Of a DNA stretch of 46,167 bases, positions 7,688 through 14,477 are shown piece after piece. A program made the translations under genes and the position numbers. The stretch spans positions 1-46,167 of the forward strand of contig CALFRN010000288.1 of assembly GCA_937919085.1 (NCBI GenBank), read 5' to 3'. A model generated the notes under the pieces. The model had not been told where the DNA came from. It ran no database searches and saw nothing but the letters and a program-made list of their open reading frames with translations. The number at the start of each line of letters is the position of its first letter. The stretch's first letter is position 1. Source of the DNA: an uncultured Reyranella sp. Its GTDB lineage: Bacteria > Pseudomonadota > Alphaproteobacteria > Reyranellales > Reyranellaceae.

Positions 7688-8743
7688 ATGGATCACGATA
7701 CGCGCGAGATGTTGATCGACACCGCTGGCCGCTTTTTCGCCGAGCGTTGCGGCAAGGACATCGTGAACGGTGTCGAGAAGGGCGTTTGGCCTGCCGAATT
7801 CTGGAACGAGATCGAGGAAATGGGCCTCCCTTTGGTCGCCGTGCCTGAGGACAAGGGCGGCGTCGGCGGCAACCTGGCCGACATGATGGCCGTCTTGAGG
7901 CTGGCCGGCGCGAATGCCGTGCCGGTGCCGCTGGCGGAGACGGCGCTGGCCAATCTGCTGATATCGGCGGCCGGCGGCACGCCGTCGCCGGGGCCGGCCA
8001 CCGTAGCTCTTGGCGGCCTGGCATTCAGCAACGGCCGGGTTTCCGGCAAGGTCGATCGCGTGCCTTTCGCCAGTGTCGCCGGCCGCTTCGTCACGGTTGC
8101 GCCGTCTTCCGGCAAGGCGGTCGTCGCCGTGATCGTCAAGGCCAACGCCAAGGTGACGGAAATGCCCAGCCATGCCGGTGAGCCCTATGGTACGGTGGTG
8201 TTCGACAACGCCGCCTGCGAGGTCTCGGCCGCATCGGCTGTGAGTGCGGATCGCGCCCTCGAGCTCGCGGCGCTGGCCAGGGCGATGCAGATGGCGGGGG
8301 CCGCCGACAAGGTTCTGGCCACGACGGTGGAATACTCCAAGCAGCGGGTTCAGTTCGGCCGGTCGATCTCGACCTTCCAGGCTATCCAGCACATGCTGGC
8401 CGAACTGGCGAGCTGCGTGGCCGCCACCATCGCCTCTGCCGAGGCGGCGTCACGCGACGCCGACGAGGGCGGACTGGCCGATGGCGGCAGCTTCTCGATC
8501 GCCGCGGCCAAGACCCAGGCCTCCGACTTCGCCCAGCGCATCGCCGCCATCTCGCACCAGTCGATGGGCGCGATGGGCTTCACCCACGAACACATCCTGC
8601 ACCATTACACGCGCAGGCTCTGGGTGTGGCGGCGCGATTTCGGCAGCGAAAGCTTCTGGGGCGAGAAGATCGGCGCCGCCGTCGCCAAGGCCGGCCCGCA
8701 GGCGCTGTGGCCGTCGCTGACATCGAGCAAGTACGCAGCGTAG
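7688..8743 (+). CDS. Acyl-CoA dehydrogenase, short (beta-type) partner subunit
   Basis: A 351-residue acyl-CoA dehydrogenase homologue. It has the N-terminal helical domain (DTAGRFFAERCGKDIVNGV; EEMGLPLVAVPEDKGGVGG) and the C-terminal helical domain (QFGRSISTFQAIQHMLAEL; SHQSMGAMGFTHEHILHHYT). The middle beta domain is reduced, and I see no counterpart of the SEPxSGSD flavin loop found in the upstream subunit. This pattern is typical of the beta partner of two-gene heterotetrameric enzymes, in which FAD sites are completed between unlike subunits. Translation is probably coupled to the 12-nt-upstream gene. A 7-bp inverted repeat (8739-8745 / 8755-8761) overlaps its stop and might be a weak terminator. 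Homotetrameric function on its own seems unlikely. Confidence 0.88.
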   Translation: MDHDTREMLIDTAGRFFAERCGKDIVNGVEKGVWPAEFWNEIEEMGLPLVAVPEDKGGVGGNLADMMAVLRLAGANAVPVPLAETALANLLISAAGGTPSPGPATVALGGLAFSNGRVSGKVDRVPFASVAGRFVTVAPSSGKAVVAVIVKANAKVTEMPSHAGEPYGTVVFDNAACEVSAASAVSADRALELAALARAMQMAGAADKVLATTVEYSKQRVQFGRSISTFQAIQHMLAELASCVAATIASAEAASRDADEGGLADGGSFSIAAAKTQASDFAQRIAAISHQSMGAMGFTHEHILHHYTRRLWVWRRDFGSESFWGEKIGAAVAKAGPQALWPSLTSSKYAA

Positions 8744-8818
8744 CAGCCTTTCGATGCTACGGTTGACGACCTGACGCCGGAGTCGCGCGCGAAACCGGCC
8801 GACATGCTAGTGTGCGCA

Positions 8819-8832
8819 CCGAAAAATTTCGG
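8819..8832. promoter_or_regulatory. Palindrome CCGAAAAATTTCGG abutting the ribosome-binding site of the class V aminotransferase
   Basis: A near-perfect palindrome (arms CCGAAA and TTTCGG around AA) overlaps the first two bases of the GGAGGG Shine-Dalgarno sequence at 8831-8836, 14 nt before the ATG at 8846. It could be a protein operator or, in RNA, a small hairpin limiting ribosome access. No regulator is identified. Confidence 0.3.
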
Positions 8833-8845
8833 AGGGTGGTGACGA

Positions 8846-10030
8846 ATGAGCGTGCGTGCGGGACGTGAATTCCTGGCGATTCCGGGGCCGACGACGGTGC
8901 CGGACGAGGTGCTGCGGGCGATGCACCGCCCGGCAGTGGATATTTATTCCGGCCCGCTGCTGGCCCTGACCGACGGCCTGCTGCGCGACGTGGCCCGTGT
9001 GTTCAACACCAAGGGCCGCGCCTACATCTATATCGCCAACGGCCACGGCGCCTGGGAGGCCGCACTTACCAACGTGCTCAGCAGGGGCGACAAGGTCCTC
9101 GTGCTGGAGAGTGGCCGGTTTGCGATCGGTTGGGGCGACAATGCCGGCCGCATGGGCGTTGACGTCGAAGTGCTGAAGGGCGACATGCGCCGCGCCGTGC
9201 GGCCGGCCGAAGTCGAGGCACGACTCAGGGCCGACAAGGCCGGTGCCATCAAGGCCATATTGGTCGCGCAGATCGACACGGCGTCCGGCGTGGTGAACGA
9301 CATCGAAGCGATTGGAAGGGCGATGCGTGCGACCGGACACGACGCACTTCTCATGGTCGACGCGGTGGCCTCGCTCGGCTGCATGCCGTTCGAAATGGAT
9401 GCCTGGGGCGTCGACGTGGCTATGTCGGGTTCGCAGAAGGGCATGATGACGCCGCCGGGCCTGGGCTTTGTCGTGGCCAACGATCGCGCGCGCGAAGTGC
9501 ACAAGAAGGCAGGGCTCCGTACGCCCTACTGGGACTGGACGGACCGTGAAGGCGCGCAGCACTACCAGAAGTACGCCGGCACGCCGCCCGAGCATCTGTT
9601 GTTCGGCCTGCGCCAGGCCCTCGATATGCTGTTCGAGGAAGGCCTCGACAACGTGCACCGGCGCCATCGGCTGCTGGCCGAGGCCGTGCGCCGGGCAGTT
9701 GGCATCTGGGCGGAAGGACAGGCGATCGGGTTCAACATTATCGAGCCCCAGGAGCGTTCCGACTCCGTGACATGCGTGCTGATCAACGGCCACGATCCCG
9801 AGGCACTGCGCGCCTATTGCGACAAGCAATGCGGCGTAATCCTCGGCCATGGCATCGGCGATCTCTCCGGCAAGGCCTTCCGCGTCGCCCATATGGGCCA
9901 CGTCAACGCGCCCATGGTTCTCGGCACACTCGGCGTGATCGAGATGAGCCTTGGCGCGCTCGGTGTTCCCCATGGCAGAGGCGGTGCGCAGGCCGCGATC
10001 GACTGGCTGAGCGGTCAGGTGAAAGCCTAG
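8846..10030 (+). CDS. Class V aminotransferase (serine/alanine-glyoxylate aminotransferase family)
   Basis: A 394-residue PLP enzyme. It opens with the family signature REFLAIPGPTTVPDEVLRAM and shows IANGHGAWEAALTNV for cofactor binding and LLMVDAVASLGCMPFEMD, the Asp contacting the pyridine ring. The cofactor lysine is K198 in SGSQKGMMTPPGL. These are features of serine-glyoxylate / alanine-glyoxylate aminotransferases, which transfer an amino group to glyoxylate; ureidoglycine-glyoxylate aminotransferase (PucG) is a close alternative. It has a strong Shine-Dalgarno (GGAGGG, 8831-8836). It stands alone between the acyl-CoA dehydrogenase pair and a strong terminator. No serine-cycle or purine-catabolism gene lies nearby to fix the substrate. 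Confidence 0.88.
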   Translation: MSVRAGREFLAIPGPTTVPDEVLRAMHRPAVDIYSGPLLALTDGLLRDVARVFNTKGRAYIYIANGHGAWEAALTNVLSRGDKVLVLESGRFAIGWGDNAGRMGVDVEVLKGDMRRAVRPAEVEARLRADKAGAIKAILVAQIDTASGVVNDIEAIGRAMRATGHDALLMVDAVASLGCMPFEMDAWGVDVAMSGSQKGMMTPPGLGFVVANDRAREVHKKAGLRTPYWDWTDREGAQHYQKYAGTPPEHLLFGLRQALDMLFEEGLDNVHRRHRLLAEAVRRAVGIWAEGQAIGFNIIEPQERSDSVTCVLINGHDPEALRAYCDKQCGVILGHGIGDLSGKAFRVAHMGHVNAPMVLGTLGVIEMSLGALGVPHGRGGAQAAIDWLSGQVKA

Positions 10031-10053
10031 ACTTTGCTGCCGGCCAGAAACGG

Positions 10054-10081
10054 AAAGAGCGCCTCGGCGGAGGCGCTCTTT
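10054..10081. terminator. Bidirectional hairpin terminator between the class V aminotransferase and rne
   Basis: Arms AAAGAGCGCCTC (10054-10065) and GAGGCGCTCTTT (10070-10081) pair perfectly over 12 bp around a GGCG loop. It lies 23 nt past the aminotransferase stop and 25 nt past the rne stop on the other strand. The A/T ends of the stem give short U-runs in both directions, so it can serve both convergent genes. Confidence 0.85.
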
Positions 10082-10106
10082 GATGTCAGGAAGATCAAGT
10101 CCTCAG

Positions 10107-13004
10107 TCAGCGTCTCCACCAGCCGCGCTTGGGCTTCTCCGGCGGAATGTCCGCCACCGGGATCACCGGAATGACGGGCGCCGGCGGCGGCTCAGGTACA
10201 TAGGCGGCCACAGGCTCGGGCGCAGGCGGCGGTATGTAGGATACTTCCGGCTGCGGTGCGGGCAGCGGCGAAGTCGGCGGCGCTGCCTCGACGTTTACCG
10301 GCGGGCCGGGATCGTACGGTGCCTGTTCGCTCGGCACCGACACCGGCTCGGCGGCATGCTCGGGGTGTTCGCGCGTTGCCGGCGCATCTGAAGCGAACTT
10401 CTCCGAAGTGTAGTCGCTCTCTTGCGTCGCATGCTCGCCGTTGGGCTCGGCCTCACCGGGCTCGCGGCGCCGGCGACGACCGCCGCGGCGGCCACGGCGG
10501 CGACGGCGATCACCGTCGCCTTCGCCACGATCTCCCGAGGGACGACGCCCGCCCTCGGTGCTGACGCCTTCGGCGTCGACTGACTCGCCATCCACGTCAT
10601 CACGTGGCGCCGGGTCATGGCCGTTCTCCGCGGCGCCATTCGGGCCGCGGTCGTCGGCGGGCAATTCCTCGCCGACGGCACGCGGAGGCCGGTCGGCACC
10701 ATCGCCTTCGCCCCGGCGGCGGCGGCGGCGGCGGCGGCGGCCACGGACGCCATCGCGGCTTTCGCCGTTTTCTTCGTCGCCGCTGCGTTCGCTGCGTTCG
10801 GCGGGATCGCCAGCTTCGCGGTCTTCAGCCTCATCGGGCTCGTCGTCAAACGGAGCTTCGCGGGCGATTTCGTCGTAGTTCGCACGCGCCAGTTCCTGGG
10901 CCGGGCGCTCGCCGCGGTCGTCGCGGCGGGTCCTCACGCGCTCGATCTCGCAATCGGCGGCGTTAAGCTCGTCGTCGGCTTCGATCGACACCATGAAGCC
11001 GTAGCGCTTCTCGATGTCGGAAAGTGTGTGGCGCTTCTGGTTGAGCAGGTAGAGAGCGACCTTCGGCGGCACGTTGACGAGGATCTCGGTCGCCCGGCGG
11101 CGCACGCCTTCCTCTTCGATGGCGCGCAATGCATGCAACGCCGCCGACTCGATAGAGCGGATTCGGCCGATGCCGGCACAGTGCGGGCAGACCTCCGTCG
11201 AATGTTCGAGCAGGCTGGGGCGCAGCCGCTGACGCGACATTTCCAGCAAACCGAACGCACTGATGCGTCCGATCTGGATACGAGCGCGATCTGTGCGCAT
11301 CGCGTCCTTTACCTTGTGCTCGACCTGACGCTGGTGCCGCGTCTCCTCCATGTCGATGAAGTCGATCACGATCAGCCCGGCGAGGTCGCGAAGGCGGACC
11401 TGGCGCGCGATCTCCTCGGCCGCCTCGATGTTGGTGCGCACCGCCGTCTCTTCGACGTTCCGCTCTTTGGTCGAGCGGCCCGAATTGACGTCAATGGCGA
11501 CCAGCGCCTCGGTCGGATTGATGACGATGTAGCCGCCGCTGCGCAACTGCACTGTCGGTGAATGCATGGCGTCGAACTGCGCTTCCACCTGGTAGCGGTG
11601 GAACAGCGGAATCGGTTCCTTGTAGAGTTCGACCTTGTTGGCCTGGTGCGGCACGAGCTGGCGCATGAAGCCGCTCGCCGCCTCGAAGCCGGCTTCGCCC
11701 TCGACGAGAACCTGCGCGATGTCGGTGTCGTAGATGTCGCGCAGCGAACGCTTGATGAGATCGCCTTCCTCATAGATCAGCGCCGGCGCGGTCGAGCGCA
11801 TGGTGAGTTCGCGGATGCTGTCCCACAGGCGCGACAGGTATTCGTAGTCGCGCTTTATGTCGATGTTGCTGCGCTCGAGGCCGGCGGTTCGCAGGATCAC
11901 GCCCATGCCCTGGGGCACGTCGAGCTCGCTCAGGATTTCCTTCATGCGCTTGCGGTCGGCGGGATTGGATATCTTGCGCGAAATGCCGCCGCCACGTCCG
12001 GCATTGGGCATCAGCACGCAATAACGGCCGGCCAACGACAGGTAGGTAGTCAGAGCCGCACCCTTGTTGCCGCGTTCTTCCTTGACGACCTGCACCAGAA
12101 GGATCTGCCGGCGCTTGATGACTTCCTGGATCTTGTAGTGGCGGATCGGATTTCGACGGCGGCGCTCGCGCGTCTCGCGCTCCTCCCCAGCATCGTCGCC
12201 GCCCAGCGTCTCGACCGTTATGTCCGGTTGCGGTGCCTCGGTTGGATCGATCGGATGATCCATCGTCTCAGGTGCGGCGTCGCCTGCAGCCTCGGGCGCG
12301 GCGTCTGCCAAGTCGACCGGGGCGGACGCTTCCGACGTTTCCGTCAGCACGGGACCGTCGAGGCGTTCGCTCGGGATGGAGGCCGGTTGGGCCTGTGGCT
12401 CCGGCTCGGTAACTTCGAGAGCAGGGGCCACGGCAGGAGCGGGCGGCTCCGCCGGTGCGGGTTCGCCCGAAGCCTCGATCTGTGCCTCGGCCGGTGCGGT
12501 CTCCGCGACCATGCTTTCAACAGCCGGAGCCTGGAGCGCGTCTTCCCCGGCCTGGCCATTATCCTCGGGTGCGGCTGCATCCTCGGGCAAGGCGGCCTCA
12601 TCGGTGCCATTCTCGGCGACCGGTTCTTCGTCACGGGCGGCTCGGGCGTCTTCGATGTCCGACCGGTCGACGCGTCGGCGTCGGCGCGGTTCGGGATCCT
12701 CGTCGGCTTCGGCATGCAGTCGCTGCTGCTCGGCGATCAGCCGTTCGCGATCGGCGATCGGGATCTGATAGTAGTCGGGATGTATTTCAGAGAAGGCGAG
12801 GAAGCCATGGCGGTTGCCGCCATACTCCACGAACGCCGCTTGCAGCGACGGTTCGATGCGAATGACTTTCGCGAGGTAGATGTTGCCCTTGAGGGCCTTG
12901 CGTGACGCGGTTTCGAAGTCGAATTCTTCAAGTCGTGTTCCATCGACAACGACCACCCTGGTCTCTTCAGGGTGACTCGCATCAATGAGCATGCGCCTTG
13001 CCAT
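10107..13004 (-). CDS. rne: Ribonuclease E/G
   Basis: A 965-residue endoribonuclease, the core of the RNA degradosome. It begins MARRMLIDASHPEETRVVVVDG, followed by the S1 RNA-binding domain (GNIYLAKVIRIEPSLQAAFV). The S1 domain is interrupted at about residues 95-285 by an acidic, Pro/Ala-rich, probably disordered insertion, resuming with HYKIQEVIKRR at 289. The catalytic metal-binding motifs are AIDVNSGRSTKE (Asp505) and IVIDFIDME. The zinc-link CPHCAGIGR joins protomers of the tetramer. The C-terminal roughly 250 residues are disordered, with Arg-rich tracts and a Pro-rich end finishing KPKRGWWRR, as expected for a degradosome scaffold. ATG 13004 is chosen for the family N-terminus; the frame continues upstream without homology. 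A roughly 500-nt leader precedes it, fitting the known autoregulation of rne through its 5' UTR. Confidence 0.96.
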   Translation of the reverse strand: MARRMLIDASHPEETRVVVVDGTRLEEFDFETASRKALKGNIYLAKVIRIEPSLQAAFVEYGGNRHGFLAFSEIHPDYYQIPIADRERLIAEQQRLHAEADEDPEPRRRRRVDRSDIEDARAARDEEPVAENGTDEAALPEDAAAPEDNGQAGEDALQAPAVESMVAETAPAEAQIEASGEPAPAEPPAPAVAPALEVTEPEPQAQPASIPSERLDGPVLTETSEASAPVDLADAAPEAAGDAAPETMDHPIDPTEAPQPDITVETLGGDDAGEERETRERRRRNPIRHYKIQEVIKRRQILLVQVVKEERGNKGAALTTYLSLAGRYCVLMPNAGRGGGISRKISNPADRKRMKEILSELDVPQGMGVILRTAGLERSNIDIKRDYEYLSRLWDSIRELTMRSTAPALIYEEGDLIKRSLRDIYDTDIAQVLVEGEAGFEAASGFMRQLVPHQANKVELYKEPIPLFHRYQVEAQFDAMHSPTVQLRSGGYIVINPTEALVAIDVNSGRSTKERNVEETAVRTNIEAAEEIARQVRLRDLAGLIVIDFIDMEETRHQRQVEHKVKDAMRTDRARIQIGRISAFGLLEMSRQRLRPSLLEHSTEVCPHCAGIGRIRSIESAALHALRAIEEEGVRRRATEILVNVPPKVALYLLNQKRHTLSDIEKRYGFMVSIEADDELNAADCEIERVRTRRDDRGERPAQELARANYDEIAREAPFDDEPDEAEDREAGDPAERSERSGDEENGESRDGVRGRRRRRRRRRGEGDGADRPPRAVGEELPADDRGPNGAAENGHDPAPRDDVDGESVDAEGVSTEGGRRPSGDRGEGDGDRRRRRGRRGGRRRRREPGEAEPNGEHATQESDYTSEKFASDAPATREHPEHAAEPVSVPSEQAPYDPGPPVNVEAAPPTSPLPAPQPEVSYIPPPAPEPVAAYVPEPPPAPVIPVIPVADIPPEKPKRGWWRR

Positions 13005-13514
13005 GGGCTCGCTCCCGAGGCGGTCGGTCCCAGCTGGCGCGAGCAACCAGCGGCCAAGTCGCCTCTCTGGCGCGAGGGGGGCGGTGCGCCATCGACCCGT
13101 CGAACGGCCCAACGTGGGCCAAGACGGGGAAGCATCGCGCCGCCGGACCGCAACCGGGTCCTGCCAACCTCGAGGTTCCTGAATAGCCACCGCCTGTCTA
13201 ACAATCCCTTGGCGGACCTGCCGCGCCCATTCCTGCGATGCAAAAAGGGGCGTCAACTCTGTTCCGGCTCGGGACTGCCGCCGGAGCGCTGTCCCCCCAA
13301 ATCCTGAGACCAAGAGGGGCGCTACGAACGACGGCGACTGCTCGCGGGCCGCAACATACGGGGTTCATCGCGGTGCCACAATCAAAACATTGTATAGGGT
13401 GAGAAAATCCAATTAACTAATTGATAATACTTGAAATTACTTCCAGACTTATGCTATCGGATGAGGATATAAAAGCAATAATACCCCCCTTTTGACATAG
13501 AATTGGCGTTTGCC
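13005..13514. promoter_or_regulatory. Divergent control region between rne and the amidase, with an AT-rich island
   Basis: About 510 nt without a convincing gene. The rne-proximal half is GC-rich and probably forms the rne 5' leader. Bases about 13376-13484 are only about 30% GC by hand count, in strong contrast to the rest of the window. This island holds a palindrome CAATTA-AC-TAATTG (13410-13423) and a possible minus-strand -10 element TATACAAT (13396-13389) for rne, without a good -35. For the amidase I see no clear -35/-10 pair; TTGACA at 13492-13497 is too close to the ATG at 13515. Promoters for both genes are likely here, but individual elements are uncertain. Confidence 0.45.
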
Positions 13515-14423
13515 ATGTCTGCGCTGTCGCGCCGCGATCTCCTTTCCATTTTGACGGGTCTGACGGCTTTTGGCGTCGGAACGACCGAGGCGTGGGCGGC
13601 ACCTGGGAAGCGCAGCATCGCGACATCGAATTCGGGCCCGGCATCTTCGGGCTCGGCATCAAAGTCACCCAGGTCCCCCAAATCGGCGACGAAGCCGGCA
13701 ACGAAGCCGACGGTGCAGGTCAAGCCGAAGCTGGTCTTCCTCGACCCGGGCCACGGCGGCAAGGATTCCGGCGCCCTGGGGGTGCGCGGCACGCGAGAGA
13801 AGGCGGTGGTCATGATGATCGCCCGCCTGTTGCAGAAGGAACTTCAGGCCGGCGGTCGCTATCGCGTCATGCTGACCCGGCGCAACGACAGCTTCGTGCC
13901 CTTGCGTGAGCGGGTCGCTCGGGCCCAGGCCGCCAGGGCCGACTTGTTCCTGTCATTGCATGCCGATTCGCATCCCGACGCGGATATTCGCGGGGCTTCC
14001 GTCTATACCTTGTCGGAAGATGCTACCGACCGCGAGACGGCAGCACTTGCCGCCCGCGAAAACCGGGCCGACGGCGTGATCGCAGGATTGCGGCTGGCCG
14101 ACCAAACCGACAATGTCGCCAGCACGCTGGTTGCCATGACCCAGCGCAGTACGGTGAACGACTCGCGCCGGCTGGCGGAAACCATCGTGCAAACACTCAG
14201 TCGTAACGGCGTCCGGCTGCTTCGGAGATCCCACCGACAGGCTGGATTTGCCGTGCTGACCTCGCCCGACATCCCGGCGGCCCTGGTCGAACTTGGCTAC
14301 CTCTCGAACCGCCAGGATGAGAAGCTGTTGACGGTTCGTCAGCACCAGACCGCGCTGGCACGTTCCCTGCGGGCCTCGGTTGACGCCTATTTTGCGGCAG
14401 GAGCCGCCACAAGAAAGGCATAA
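13515..14423 (+). CDS. N-acetylmuramoyl-L-alanine amidase (AmiC-type, Tat-exported)
   Basis: A 302-residue periplasmic zinc amidase that cleaves the bond between MurNAc and the stem peptide during septum splitting. The N-terminus SALSRRDLLSILTGLTAFG is a twin-arginine signal ending near AWA. A Ser/Pro/Lys-rich linker (to about residue 73) precedes the Amidase_3 domain. Expected zinc ligands and catalytic residues are present: H80 in DPGHGGKDSG, E95 in GTREKA, H149 in SLHADSH, and E259 in ALVELGYLSN. No AMIN domain is present, so it is shorter than E. coli AmiC. ATG 13515 is chosen over the in-frame TTG 13503 because it starts the Tat signal. PBP1A follows 54 nt downstream on the same strand, giving a cell-wall pair common in alphaproteobacteria. 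Confidence 0.94.
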   Translation: MSALSRRDLLSILTGLTAFGVGTTEAWAAPGKRSIATSNSGPASSGSASKSPRSPKSATKPATKPTVQVKPKLVFLDPGHGGKDSGALGVRGTREKAVVMMIARLLQKELQAGGRYRVMLTRRNDSFVPLRERVARAQAARADLFLSLHADSHPDADIRGASVYTLSEDATDRETAALAARENRADGVIAGLRLADQTDNVASTLVAMTQRSTVNDSRRLAETIVQTLSRNGVRLLRRSHRQAGFAVLTSPDIPAALVELGYLSNRQDEKLLTVRQHQTALARSLRASVDAYFAAGAATRKA

Positions 14424-14477
14424 GTCACGGCCATTCTCCCCGTTGCTGCCCCCAAAAGTGCCGCGTAGAAGAAGACC

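Noticed and set aside
10690-10745. GCG-repeat tract resembling a microsatellite
   Set aside because: It encodes the Arg/Gly-rich C-terminal tail of RNase E and keeps the reading frame; there is no sign of an independent repeat element.
10617-12905. Long open frames on the plus strand opposite rne (314 and 447 codons)
   Set aside because: They are antisense shadows caused by high GC and the repetitive acidic/basic composition of RNase E; they show no family motif, and the minus-strand protein is unmistakable.
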